64,000 nucleotides of DNA from Harmothoe impar (GCA_947462335.1 OX381713.1:16546381-16610380); one strand, 5' to 3'; positions 25,200-37,776 are shown, counted from the first letter of the stretch. Program-made: numbers and translations. Notes: generated from the letters alone by a model not told the origin.

Positions 25200-25830
25200 T
25201 CTGAATTATTCTCTATGATTGGGGCAGAAATGTTTATTTTTTACAACTCAGATCTCTATGATTGGGCCTTATCTTTTTTTGAGGAAAGGTTTTGAGAAGA
25301 AATTGACAATCTAGACCTGAAGTGGTGCATCCTGTTTCCTTTTGACCAATCTGTATTATGAAGCCTGCTTTTAGTGGGAAACTTTTGGGAACATTTGAAA
25401 ATGTAGACTTGAAATGGTGCATTCTGGTGCATTTTGGCCAGAATTGTATCAAAGCTAAGATCTGTATTAGCCAGCCTTTGCTTTATGATAGGTGATGGAA
25501 CTTTGCTTTTTGGATGGAAAGGTCTTAGAAAATTTTGAAATTCTTGACTTCAAATGGTGCATTCTGGTGCATTTTTGAAAGAAATGTATCAAAGCTAAGA
25601 TCTGTATTAGCCAGCCGTTATGATTGGGGGTGGAACTCTGCTGTTTGGATGGAAAGATCTTAGAAAATGTTGAAATTCTTGACTTGAAATGGTGCATTCT
25701 GGTGCCAGATAGCTAAGATCTGTATTCAACTATTGGCCAGCCTTATGCTTGGGAGATGGAACTTTGTTTTGTAGATGGAAAGATTTTAGAAAATTTTGAA
25801 ATTCTTGACTTCAAATGGTGCAAACTGATG
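25200..25830. repeat. Tandem repeat, ~130-bp unit, about 5 copies
   Basis: Each unit contains 'aaatggtgcattctggtgca', 'aaagctaagatctgtatt' and 'gattttagaaaattttgaaa'-like segments. Degenerate relatives continue to about 26640. Confidence 0.75.
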
Positions 25831-26297
25831 CTTTTTGGCACATCTAGCATGTCTATCCCCCATCTTTCGGGGCATGACCCCCAAGAAAATTTTGAAAATC
25901 AATAAGGCAAACGGTGAAATTCAATACATGTATATTTTGATCTGCTTGCCTGATAAAATCACAAGTCTCCCCCCCCTACATAAAGGTAAACTTAGTTCTC
26001 ATTGGATCTGGACAAATCACAAGAATGACCAATTTGTAGAAAAAGAAATCTGAGAAATCTGAGAAGTTTGCATGCCTGTAAAGCTGTACACATTGTTCAG
26101 CACTTGGGTCAGAAAGCTAGGTCAATTTGTTAATTTCTTTCTGCTCATTTTGAAGGGATACATTATGGAAAATGTTGGCACAAAATATACAGGTCTGGAT
26201 CTATATTGATCCCTTACCTTTAGGATTTTGGAAAATTCTAAAGATCTAGACTTGAAATAGTGCAATCTGGTGCACTTTGACTCAGATATCTCAGATT

Positions 26298-26428
26298 TTA
26301 ACAACATCAGGTGGGAGGGTGGTGTGATTTTGTGCGGAGCGGGCTGAATTTTCCCCTCTCCCCTCCAGTCAAAATTTGCTTCCCAAAATCCAAATCCCCC
26401 CCCCCCGTTAAAGAAATAAGCACTCCCT
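26298..26428. mobile_element. Degenerate half of a G/C-run MITE
   Basis: The right end AAATAAGCACTCCCT is preceded by a C run and 'gatttggattttgg'-like spacers on the complement. The left end is decayed (TTAACAACATCAG). Confidence 0.5.
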
Positions 26429-26984
26429 AAGAAGGCCGGGTCATCAAAAGTCAAAGTCAGTAACATATGCATGCCAGTGGAGGGTAGACCTAGCTATGGT
26501 CACATGCGTGCTAGCAATGACAAAGAAAATGTCAATTTCATTCAGATGAGAAATACCTATACTGCACCCAGAAATTTTTGAAAATCTTGAAAGTCAAATG
26601 GTGCGTTCTGGGGCTTTTAAAGACTGAGTCATACTTTCAGGAGACAAGAAAATATCTCATTCGATATGTTTCTGTATGAAAATGGAAAATATCACCTCCA
26701 CCCCTCAAAAAATAGGTAAAATAGGTATTATTTGTCAAAAAATAGGATAAAATAGGTAAAATAGGAATCTTTGCTCAAAAATAGGATAAAATAGGAAAAT
26801 AGGTTAAAGTATGATGCCTGAACACTGCATGGTCAGTTAGCTACATGCACTTAGCTAAATCTTTTTGATTTTTATTGGTTTTACTGCAGCTGGTATAACA
26901 ATAGAATCCAATATGTACCAATGGAATCAAACAGGTACGAATGTAATTCCATTGGTGGTCATGCACTCCAGTGATGCCTATGCA

Positions 26985-27262
26985 AATACCATCTTGGCAG
27001 CCATCTTGAAAATTACCTGGATCAAAAATCGGAGCCTACATATGGATTCTACACCCCAGAAAACCCTATTATACATGTGTCATACAAGGAAATCAGACAA
27101 TCTTGAGTTTCTGGTGGCCATCTTGGCAGCCGTCTTCGAAATTTCTCAGATTGAAAATCTGAGCCTGAAAATGGATTCTACATCCCAGAAAACCCTATTA
27201 TCCATGTATCACACAAGGAAATCAGACAATCTTAAGTTTTTGGCAGCCATCTTGGCAGCCAG
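26985..27262. repeat. Tandem repeat, 129-bp unit, two copies plus part
   Basis: 'atcttggcagcc' recurs at 26991, 27120 and 27249. Units contain 'gattctacaccccagaaaac' and 'ggaaatcagacaatctt'. A 153-codon frame across it (26865-27326) is itself repetitive and shows no domain. Confidence 0.8.
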
Positions 27263-27650
27263 AGGGAGGAGGAGGGGGCAGAGGGAAGAGGGATGGCAGA
27301 GGGAGGGCAGAGGGAGGAGAAGGTAACAAGAAGGAGGAAAATGGGTTAGAGGGGGGAGGAGGGGAAAGATGGGGTAGTAGTAGGGGGCAGAGGGAGGAGG
27401 AGAGGGCAGAAGGAGGAGGAGGTAACAGGAAGGAGAAAAATGGGGTAGAGTGGGGAGGAGGGGAAAGATAGGGTAATAGGAGGGGGCAGAGGAAGGAGGA
27501 AAGGGCAGAGGGAGGAGGAGAGGCCTAGACATCTTGTGAACAGCCATATTTTGAGTTCTCTAATGTGGCTGTCACTAGAGGAGAGGGCAGAGGCAGGAGG
27601 GAGGAGGAGAGGGCAGAGGCAGGAGGAGGAGAGGGCACAAGGAGGACTTG
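27255..27650. repeat. Purine-only (GGA/AGG) low-complexity tract
   Basis: Runs of 'gggaggaggag', 'gggcagaggga' and similar, almost free of pyrimidines. It is interrupted by the left arm of the 54-bp inverted repeat. Confidence 0.85.
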
Positions 27651-27959
27651 TGATGGCCTTTCTTTAAAGACTGTAAAATGTTATTTCAGGGTTGGTGCAT
27701 GTGTGTGTGGGGTGGGGGAGGGGTAATTAAGTTGGACTTCACAGTTTGTCTTTGGGCGGGCTTGAGTGATTTCAAGAGCCACCCTGGACCACTCAACTTC
27801 TAGTATAGGTCCTGTATGTGCATAGTATGGGAATTGGCATTGACATTGACAGCTTGGCTTGACATAGGAGTCAATAGTTATTAGGCTAGTACCTATCCTT
27901 GCCATTGACAGCCACATTAGAGAACTCAAAATATGGCTGTTCACAAGATGTCTAGGCCT
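27521..27959. repeat. Perfect 54-bp inverted repeat, 331-bp spacer
   Basis: The arms at 27521-27574 (begins AGGCCTAGACATCTTGTGAA) and 27906-27959 are exact reverse complements. The spacer contains purine tracts and non-coding sequence. Confidence 0.9.
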
Positions 27960-28300
27960 TACCACAAGGTAAATTGGTTCTACATGTAGTAACTGAAAAC
28001 AAGATCTAGGATAAATTAGTCTTGCACACACCTACAAGGACACATGGGGATACCAGTCCTAGGCAAGGTTTGAGGGCCAGCTAGGGCTATATCTAACAAT
28101 GAACAAGGGGGCCTATGCTAGTCTTTTCTTGCTAAAAATCCAACACTCTGGTCTGTGAGGTAAATGGCTTTGGGGACAAAGTCCCAAAGCCAATAACGAG
28201 AGATCACATTCCTGACAACCGATGGCCTTACATGTATAGTAATTGCTTAATACTTTGCACATCGACCATTACAGAAAGTATCAAGAAGACAGACATGTAC

Positions 28301-31300
28301 CTGAACATAGGCTAAGTGTAAGGTTGCCATGGCGACCATGTAAGTGAGGTGGTGTTGTCGCGCGATGGTGAGGCAGGCGAGCAGTGGTTGTCCTGCCTCG
28401 GTTGGTGTTCCCGTGCTGTAGAATAACTCCGCCTTTAGTAAAAGCACTCTGAAATGAATTTGGAAAGTGTCTATACATATATCGATTAGAAATAGGTTTT
28501 GGATCAAAGTAAGCTAAGATTGAATTGTCAGTGATCCCGTGTAATTTAAAAGAAAGGTTAGCTATATATCTACTTAGTGCTTATCTAGTCGCCCACCTGG
28601 CATGGTATTCTGGCAGTGGTCGTTGGTCTTCTGGTCCAGTCTGGTCCTTTATCAGCTTTTCCACCAGTTCGAATGCCTTATCCGTTTCTCCCTTATCTTT
28701 ATGTAGCATCGCTCGGCTGCATATATAATTCAAAATTACAAATTTCTATGAAACTTTTCAGAGGATATATTTGTATTTAATATAATGTAGGGTCTGTGCC
28801 TCAAAAGGTGCTAGGGTTTATAACGTACTGCTAGAGATTCAAAGGATGAAACTAAAATCATAAATCTGCATATGTGTTAAACCAAGTGAGCTACTACAAA
28901 CCTTGCCCCTCATCAACTGGAACATTTCCAGTACACTCTATTATTTCATGGTGAATACGGACTGCCAATGTTAAAGCAATGGGAGGGCCGTTCCCCAGGG
29001 GAGCATGAAATAACCCTAGGCCCTATTGCACGCTGTGGCCGTATTGCACACTCTAAGGGTCAAGTGACCCTGGAAAGTTTAATTTCATATTTTATCATGT
29101 AATTGTAGGTAGTTCTTGTCTATTTTTCATGGAAAACCCTGAAATAAATACAGAGCATCACTTAAAAGGGCCCTCGTCAATGGTTATTGCACTCACAATG
29201 CTAGGTCCGTATTGCACTCAGGCTACGGCCATCGTGCAATACGACCCTAGCACCACTCGTGCAATAACCACTGACTCAGTCACTTTAGTGTGCAGCTCTC
29301 TCTATGTATCTACCACCCACCAGAGTTGCGCCTCCTGAGCGTCTATAGCGGCCATGTTGAGGACCGCCTGGTCGGCGCCCGACCACTTCCCGTGGTGCAG
29401 CGCGCGGTTAAATATGAGGCACTGCTCCTGCAGCATCCAGATACAGGCGTGCTTCGTGTGGGGCGGGAACAGCAGCTTGGCATGGTCAAGGATGAGGAAT
29501 GCCGAACTGTAGTCACCCTGGTAGGACAGTAAAAAGAAAGATTGTCAAAACTTAACCATGGTCTAATTGGAGCGATGAGGATAGTCAAAATAAAATCCCT
29601 AGAATCAGAAACCCACCAAGAGACTGGTAAGAGGATTTTTTTTTATGAATCTAGATTTACACATAATTATTTCAAATGTCAGGTATAATATTCTTTCACA
29701 AAGATTTTCTTATGAATCTAGATTTACACATGATTATTTTAGAAGTCAGGTATAATATTTCTTCCCAAAGATTTTTTTACCGTTATTCTTTTATCACTGA
29801 CCTGTTGTGCATGAAGGCGGGAGAGGAAGCAGAGTGCCAGACACTCGGGTTCACTGTTGTGGTAGACGTCCAAGTTTAACGTGTTGAGGTGCAGCATGAG
29901 CTGACAACTCAGGTCACACATCTCTCTGGTACACAAGGACATTAAGATAGGTCACACATCTCTCTGGTACACAAGGACAATAGAGGAACAACTCAGGTCA
30001 CACATCTCTCTGGTACACAAGGACAATAGAGGAACAACTCAGGTCACATCTCTCTGGTACACAAGGACAATAACTCAGGTCACACATCTCTCTGGTACAC
30101 AAGGGCAATAGAAGAACAACCCAGGTCACACATCTCTCTGGTACACAAGGACAATAGAAGAACAACTCAGGTCACACATCTCTCTGGTACACAAGGACAA
30201 TAGAAGAACAACCCAGGTCACACATCTCTCTGGTACACAAGGACAATAGAAGAACAACTCAGGTCACACATCTCTCTGGTACACAAGGACAATAGAAGAA
30301 CAACTCAGGTCACACATCTCTCTGGTACACAAGGACAATAACTCAGGTTACACATCTCTCTGGTACACAAGGACAATAAAGGAACAACTCAGGTCACACA
30401 TCTCTCTGGTACACAAGGACAATAGAAGAACAGCTCAGGTCACATATTTCTCTCGTAAACAAGGACAATAGAAGAACAACTCAGGTCACACATCTCTCTG
30501 GTACACAAGCACAATAACTCAGGTCACATATCTCTCTGGTACACAAGGACAATAGAAGAACAACCCAGGTCACACATCTCGCTGGTACACAAGGACAATA
30601 GAAGAACAACTCAGGTCACACATCTCTCTGGTACACAAGCACAATAACTCAGGTCACATATCTCTCTGGTACACAAGGACAATAGAAGAACAACCCAGGT
30701 CACACATCTCGCTGGTACACAAGGACAATAGAAGAACAACTCAGGTCACACATCTCTCTGGTACACAAGCACAATAACTCAGGTCACATATCTCTCTGGT
30801 ACACAAGGACAATAGAAGAACAACTGAGGTCAGACATCTCTCTGGTACACAAGGACAATAGAGGAACAACTCAGGTCAGACATCTCTCTGGTACACAAGG
30901 ACAATAACTCAGGTCACACATCACTCTGGTACACAAGGACATTAACTCAGGTCACACATCTCTCTGGTACACAAGCACAATAACTCAGGTCACATATCTC
31001 TCTGGTACACAAGGACAATAGAAGAACAACTGAGGTCAGACATCTCTCTGGTACACACGGACAATAGAAGAACAACCCAGGTCACACATCTCTCTGGTAC
31101 ACAAGGACAATAGAAGAACAACCCAGGTCACACATCTCTCTGGTACACAAGGACAATAGAAGAACAACTCAGGTCACATCTCTCTGGTACACAAGGACAA
31201 TAGAAGAACAACTCAGGTCACATCTCTCTGGTACACAAGGACAATAGAAGAACAACTCAGGTCACACATCTCTCTGGTACACAAGGACAATAGAAGAACA

Positions 31301-34300
31301 ACTCAGGTCACACATCTCTCTGGTACACAAGGACAATAGAAGAACAACTCAGGTCACACATCTCTCTGGTACACAAGGACAATAACTCAGGTTACATATC
31401 TCTCTGGTACACAAGGACAATAGAAGAACAACCCAGGTCACACATCTCGCTGGTACACAAGGACAATAGAAGAACAACTCAGGTCACACATCTCTCTGGT
31501 ACACAAGCACAATAACTCAGGTCACATATCTCTCTGGTACACAAGGACAATAGAAGAACAACTCAGGTCACACTGTTTCGCTCCTGTCGATTGTTATTCA
31601 TAGAGATTTTAAAAGATAAATTATTATTTGTATTTTTGTTTATGTGAATATTACCCTTTTTCTGTTATAATTTATAGTGGCAGTCTTTGCTCCTCAATCT
31701 AAGGCCACTTAAAATTGATTATCAGCTTTGAGGACGCCACGCGCATCCTCTAAAAAGGGCCGCATTAGTCCTTTTTTTTCACCTTTTAAGAAAAAAAAGG
31801 CCAAAAAAGGGCGCATCTAAAACAAATCAGAAGAAACGTTGCAAAAATGTCAATATCTCAGCTGATAATAGGGGTAGAAACGAAGTTTAAAGAGCATTTT
31901 AGACTTTATTTATAAGTGCAGACCATCAATTTATGTAAAAAAAAGAAAAAAGGGCCTCCCGCACCTTCAAGATAAAAAATACATTAAAAAAAAAGCCTCC
32001 CTCCCTCACCCATTTTTTCCAAAAAGTGTCCACAAAGCTGATAATCAATTTTAAGTGGCCTAATGTGTGTTCCCTTCAATTCCTGGATATAGAGTAATTT
32101 TAAGATTTCCTTTCTTTACATGTTCCTCAAATTACATGATAATATATCTGTGCGCAATAAATTCATGAATTGATAACAAAGACAATAGCTAGATAGGCTG
32201 ATGAGAATAGTTACGTGTTGCCGTAGAGGTTCCAGAGTGCCGCTTTCTGTCCGTAGCTGACGCTCATCAAGTCGGACTGCGAGTGTTGGCAATTGACAAT
32301 GTCACTTTTCAGAAGGTATTCGAATACACTGCATGGCCAAAATAAAAAGGCATACATGTTAGGTTATCTGGAAATTTTAAAATTAATAGGGATACCAAGG
32401 ATATATATTTCGTTTACATGTTATCTACAACCAGGATACACATGGTAGTCTGACATGAATACCTATTAACTGTAACTCCAAAGGTGAGCCAGCATTGGTT
32501 CAAGGATATCTCACTGCAATTCTGTGAGGATTTCTTTCTTCTTAAAAGTACATCTTACCTAGAGGGTAGGAACCCGGCCAGTGCGCTATGGTTAGTGAAG
32601 GCTTGTACACCCAGCGACGTAAGATACTGTAGGGATGGAAAATACATTAGGTTTTATCATACAGTGGGTTTATTGAGGTTACAGTATTAAAGAGAGGGTA
32701 CATCATCAAAGTTCACACTTTTCTTAGCAACAAATGGTTAGAGAGGATATGTAAGTGGTTTTTTTTTACTCACCGGAAGGTTAAGTTCACCCGACTTGCT
32801 GACGAGACGATCAAGCAGAAAGGCCTGGTTACGCTTACCCTCCACACCTAGTCTTTGTAACCAACTCTACAGGAATACCAATTTATACAGGAATATAAAT
32901 ATGTGCAGCAATACAAGTTTGGACAAGAATACAGGTTATGTGTAGTAATAAAAGTATGCCCAAGTATTTAAACAAAAGGCCAACCAAATATTGTGCATCC
33001 ATGAGACAATTTGTTTTGTGGTGTAAATGTTTGCTTGTTTTTGAGTTCCAAGAGATTTCTGCTACGATTATAAACTATTGAACGAACTTCACATGTTACC
33101 TACTATCAAAGCTCTACTTCAATTATCAAATGGTGAACTCTTCCTAACTCCATATCAATAATTATTTGGGACAATTCACTGAATGTATGTGATAAATACT
33201 ACCGTAAATTCTCGCGTAGAAGCTGCAACTAGTACGAGAGGATTTGCACAGAGTCAGGGTGCGGCTTATATGCGAGTTTCAGCTGCTATGATACAGTACT
33301 AAAAGTCACCAGTCAGATCGCTGGTGCGGCTTATATAAGGCCCGCCTAAAGTCGGGTGCGGCTTATACGAGTTAGGCTTATACGCGAGAATTTACGGTAT
33401 CACACAAATGATATATCCTACCAGTGCGTGTTGCAGACAAACGTGGTCGTTGGACTCCTGGGCTATACTTATTGCCTCCTGTACTGCCGCCAACGCTTCT
33501 TCTCTAAACACAGAAAAACATAGAATAATTTTAATGGACATTATTGTATATTTTTCATATAGTGTGATTGTTAAACCAAGCTTACTAAAAGTGTATTGCG
33601 GGCTCCTGATAACATTAGGAATCAATGTTTAACGAATAGACAGCAGTAACAGGTAGGGATGAAAGTGACCAATCTAAAATACACTTACAATGTTCAGATT
33701 GAGGACCCTGAATAAAGGTCCTCCATATTTGACAGGTCTTTGCTACATATGAAAACGCTTGAAATCATCCTTTAACAGGGAACAGATGCGGACCCACCTG
33801 TGCCCAAACCTATACTGCAGAGCGGCCATACTGAGTGCAGCGTAGCGGAGACCATGGTAACCGGCCTCTTCCTCCGCCTTGCTCTTGGCTCCCTGCCCAC
33901 CATTGGCGCTACCGGTGTGTCGGTCGAAGTAATGGCACAAACTGTCCAACGCACCACAGTACTCATTTACCCGAAGACTATTCATGTAACTCAGGTAGTG
34001 CTGGAATAAGAAAGTGAGCAATTTCAGTAAAGCACAAGATCCCATGTGATATTTATTCTTTATTTAGTTAAAAATAAATGAAAAAGGATATTCTTCCATA
34101 ACAGCAGTTGGCCGACGTGGCAAAGCTCCCTCAGACAAGATTATTTGAAAATAAGATATGAAAGACATGGGATTCATTTTTGGATGTACCCTCGTCTTCG
34201 GTATGAATACATCGTCCATGTAGACATTGAAAGAGAAGAGCAAAAGGAGATGATCATAAAGGGAATAACCCTTGATGATGAGTTGTAAGAGCGCATGACT

Positions 34301-37300
34301 TACAGCTTCAGCTATGTCCGGATTCCCCGTGAGCAGCTCGTTGATTTTCTGTTGGAGTGGTTTGGGCGGCAGCGCCTCCGACTCATTGTGTTGCAGGAGG
34401 GTGGCCTAGGGAGAAAACAGGACATTTTCCTGTCAATTCTTCTGTATAAAAGATTGATTGTGTGATATACATCATATGTGACCCAGGGCTATGATAACCC
34501 ATTAAGAAACAAAGAGGCAATTTGATGTAATGTAATGCACAGTGTCCCAAGTCCCAATACCCAGGTCTCAATACCCAAGTCCCAATACCCAAGTCCCTGT
34601 ACCCAACCCCCAAGATCTATTACCAAAATTATCTAATAAATATCGTAAGTCATAGTTACACTGAACCCCTACCTTAAAGGTCTAACTCTAGCTACCCCTC
34701 CATTTGAGTGTCTTTGTGCACCACTATAGGACTTTCTCTTGCTGTTAAAAGCGTCTCACTTTTTGATCTCACCTCTTCTTAACCCTTGTAGGTATAGGAA
34801 GTCTGTGTGTGAACGTGAATCTTTTAAAGGGTGGATTCAAAGTCACTCTGCTATTCTTTAGCATTAGTTCACAGAGACCTACATTTTCACATAAAAGTGA
34901 CACTTTTTGATTGCCTTTTTTTTTTGTCAAAACTTCTTTTTCTTGGAGATTTTTTTGCAGTAAGGGAGAAAGACATTGCTTCAAAGTATACTGTGATGCA
35001 GTTGTATTTTATTCAATATCACACAGAGGGCAAATGCAGGCGGGTTGAAGTTGGGAGAACAAACCTACTCCATTTTTGCAGAAACCGTCTCCCTGAGACC
35101 TAGGGTGCCCTGGGTCAATAAATGACAAATATCTGTCAGTTTATACTACTTAAAATAGTAAGCTATGGTAAATCAACCCTACCTGCTTTGAGATGAAGAA
35201 CTCAGCTTGGCGCTGTGAATACCGTCCCGAGTCAAACCCACTTGTGTTTCTGGAATACAGTGATATTGCAGTTACACACTGACAACCATGAGAAAGTTTC
35301 CCTAAAACCTCTTAATGTTTGGTTGCCTGAATTTAATGGAACACGTAGGATATCGCTTCATCTTTCTTAGTGAAACAGCGATCGTATTTTCGCTAGATGC
35401 CGATTTTGATTATATTGAAACTGAAAGATAAATCTGTGTTTTTCCGCTATATTGTATCTCTGGTAAGGTAACTGTGAACCTAGGCCAAACAAAAAACGGT
35501 TTGTTTCAGGTCACCCGACTGACCCTATCAAAACATTTTAGGTATTCAAAAAAGTTGGCTAGTACATTCATGTTAAAAAAAAAGTTTAAAAAAAGATCCG
35601 ACCTACCGACCCTACATTTTCCTCCCATGTTACCTGAAACTTTTTTCTTTTTTGGCCCTATAATAGATAAAACCCTTTTAATACTGGTGTTTCCACTGAC
35701 TTACTGCATGGCTGGGCTGTCCTCTGCCGCGTCCTCCCCTGTAAAGTCCATCATACTCATGGCCGTGTCATTGAAGCCACACCCCTCTAGGCTGTCCATC
35801 ATGTTGTCAGGCATGTGAGAGGCCACGCCCCCTAGACCCTGGGCCCCGCCCCCTACCCTCAGCTGCTGTTTAGATGCCCAGCTCTCATAGAACACCTTGT
35901 ACTTCTGGTGCAGTTTGGTAACTTGACTGAAAGACAGCTTCTCAAAGGACAGAACCATTCGACGCACAAATAGGCCTGAAAGAAAAACGTTTATTGTTAC
36001 CAAAATCCTATTGCCGTATAGCCTCATGTACAAAGTATTGTGTACAATATGCGGGTGATATAAGTTTATTTTAGAAGTATACTACAGTACGCTTTAGTCT
36101 TTTTCATCATAAGAAATCTCCTAAAAAAAGAACATGTGTAAAAAGTCTTACCGAGGACACTACTCTTGTGCAGGTTGGGGTTTGGTTCCATAAAGAGCAT
36201 GTTGGGTACAGTCTGGAAGAGGTCCATAACAGATCGGATGCCATCCACGCAGAGCTCCTTCAACCTGTGAGGAATAAAAGTTTTGTTCATGTTCAAGAGT
36301 CAGAAACTTTTTGCGGCTTATAGTTAAAGGTTCACCCATTGTGGGGGTGTGGCTTATGCGAGGCTTTTGGGGAGTTAACAACAGTACTAAAAGTAGCCAG
36401 AATCAGACCCCTGGTATGGCTTTATACTTTTAAGTGTTTAATAGGCTTTTACGCGAGAAATACTGGTGTGAAAATGAATTACTCTGTTAGCATGGTATCC
36501 ATCAACTTGGGTTTTGCCAGCGGCTGGAGTTTTTGCAGGAGGTCTTTCAAGTCTAAATCAGCGCTCTGTTAAAAAAAAGACAAATATGAACTACAGTCAA
36601 CCCAGTGTAAGTAAAACGCTCGCAAACTCTCAAGCTCATACTTTGACAAATCCCTGAAGCAATACTTTTTATCTCATTATTATTAATACTATGCTTAAAG
36701 ACTAGAATGGTCGTTCTCCAGACCCCTGTGGAGAAACTGATGCTCATTCTCCATGGGGTGTTTCTCCATGATGACATCTGATCACTAAAATAGCTATGAA
36801 ACTTTAAATGTCGTTTTAAAGTATAATTCATCAATAATTACATGAAATAAACACAGAGATCCACTCTAATCCGTCTGAATTCCTGGTTTCTCCACTTGTG
36901 GTACCTTGGATCATTTCACACTCGGCTCTGTCTCATGTGATTTGATCTCAGGTACCACTCGTGGAGAAACCTGTCATTGAGACAGATCATCGTGGACCTC
37001 TGTCTATGTACATTGATACTAACAGCAGACTGCTTATGTTCTCTCTACATATATGAGACATGCACAACTTCAAATTACCGTAAATTCTCGCAAAGAAGCT
37101 GTGGCTAGTTTGCAAGTCAGATCGCCGGTTGCGGCTAATAGGATTAGCTCAAAGTCGGGGTGCGGCTTATATGCAAGTCAGATCGCCGGTTGCGGCTAAT
37201 AGGATTAGCTCAAAGTCGGGGTGCGGCTTACATGCAAGTATTTAGATGTATACTACAGTACTAACTTCGGCATGATTAGGCCCCCTGGCCCTGTGCGGCC

Positions 37301-37677
37301 AATAGAATTTGCCCAAGTTAGGGGGGCTGCTTATACACAAGAATTTAAGGTAGTCACTATTTCAGCCATCAGTGTATGGTATGCATATTGCATCTAAAAT
37401 ATAGATAAGGGGTCCTGGGGGGAAGTTAATAATATAGACTATATTTTTAATTTTCACAAACATCAAGACCAACCTGTAGAAGTTGTAGGATGGTGAACAT
37501 CATCTCTCGCTCCTCCCGCTCTGTGTATGTATTCTCATCATCGGTGAGGACCTGACTCCGCTCCCCGAGCTGCACACAGTAGTCGGATACAAGGACTAGA
37601 AGTGCCATCTTATATGGCGTCACCTGGTCCTTCAACGGCTTCTTACCGAACATACCGAGATTCAATAGGTCCCCCAT
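28301..37677 (-). CDS. ANAPC5: ANAPC5 (APC/C subunit 5), copy B, 15 exons, C-terminus missing
   Basis: APC/C scaffold subunit with a TPR superhelix. Exons in transcript order: 37474-37677, 36483-36565, 36152-36264, 35705-35975, 35183-35249, 34304-34405, 33798-34000, 33422-33503, 32774-32866, 32559-32626, 32215-32328, 29802-29925, 29321-29517, 28597-28716, 28301-28448. I checked each junction: all GT/AG, and every phase matches, giving 663 codons without a stop. Diagnostic stretches include AISIAQESNDHVCLQHAL (33422-33503), QKAALWNLYGNT (32215-32328) and the TPR-like LLACLTIARQHHLTYM (28301-28448). Against the roughly 755-residue vertebrate protein, the last 110-120 residues are absent. I found no matching exon between 19225 and 28300, so they probably fell into the assembly gap or are too diverged to spot. 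Introns hold a Harbinger-like MITE, a TACCGTA-type MITE and the splice-site minisatellite. Confidence 0.92.
29177..29277. repeat. Stem-loop repeat, ~42-bp imperfect arms
   Basis: 'tggttattgcactcacaatg...ggtccgtattgcact' is mirrored by 'gtgcaatacgaccctagcac...gtgcaataacca'. Related words lie at 29020-29050. In an ANAPC5 intron. Confidence 0.75.
29802..29925 (-). CDS. ANAPC5: ANAPC5 exon whose 3' splice site seeds the adjacent minisatellite
   Basis: This 124-nt exon encodes the stretch ending NSEPECLALCFLSRLHAQQ. It lies between the LYGN exon (32215-32328, which ends in phase 2) and the exon beginning GDYSSAF (29321-29517). The donor is CAG|GTCAGT. The acceptor reads TGTACCAG|AGAGATGTG. The first 22 exon bases and the 13-15 intron bases before them are the same sequence that is repeated through 29926-31575. 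The frame is secure because the neighbouring exons join exactly. The true exon is recognised by its unique continuation (GTCAGCTCATG) after the shared part. Confidence 0.9.
29926..31575. repeat. Minisatellite made of ANAPC5 3' splice-site copies, 46- and 38-bp units
   Basis: On the minus strand the unit reads AGAGATGTGTGACCTGAG, then TTGTTCTTCTATTGTCC, then TTGTGTACCAG (46 bp). A shorter 38-bp form lacks 8 bases. There are roughly 35-40 units. The unit equals the acceptor and first 22 bases of the exon at 29802-29925, and the array lies directly upstream of it in transcription order. Confidence 0.95.
31703..32060. mobile_element. Harbinger-like MITE (GGCCACTTAAAATTGATTAT)
   Basis: The 28-bp terminal repeats starting GGCCACTTAAAATTGATTAT are perfect. 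TAA flanks both sides. Length 358 bp, non-coding, in the ANAPC5 intron between exons 29802-29925 and 32215-32328. Confidence 0.85.
33200..33399. mobile_element. MITE with perfect 19-bp ends (TACCGTAAATTCTCGCGTA)
   Basis: 200 bp. The ends are exact complements and the interior has 'gtgcggcttata' repeats. Located in an ANAPC5 intron, 23 bp from the exon at 33422-33503 on the donor side. Confidence 0.85.
34450..35117. repeat. B-only insertion sharing sequence with 41098-41320
   Basis: Contains 'agattgattgtgtgatata', 'gtgacccagggctatgataa' and 'ttaaaagcgtctcactttt', also found at 41098-41310. TGACCCAGGGC near the left and GCCCTGGGTCA at the right are inverted. Block A has the flanks joined (near 583-590). 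Confidence 0.65.
36628..37036. repeat. ~410-bp stretch present only in block B
   Basis: Block A goes directly from 'aacgctcgcaaa' to 'attctctctacatatatgag'. The insert contains inverted words such as 'tttctccacttgtggtacc' and 'ggtaccactcgtggagaaa'. Not identified. Confidence 0.5.
37077..37350. mobile_element. Degenerate TACCGTAAATTCTCGC-type MITE, copy B
   Basis: Same insertion as 2304-2493, longer because an internal segment of about 64 bp (from 'gcaagtcagatcgccgg' to 'gtgcggctta') is repeated. Confidence 0.6.
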
Positions 37678-37776
37678 CTGTAGATACAATAATGAGATGA
37701 ACTAGAAATAGAATCATATACAAAATGTATCTTTGCCTACCGTGCGACATTAGGCACGTTGAACTTAGGCTATTAA

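Noticed and set aside
26865..27547. Open frames of 112-153 codons on both strands
   Set aside because: They arise from a 129-bp tandem repeat and a purine-only tract that lack stop codons by composition. No domain is visible.
29926..31575. CRISPR-like regular array
   Set aside because: There are no unique spacers between repeats: whole 46/38-bp units are tandem copies of an intron/exon boundary, and the DNA is eukaryotic.
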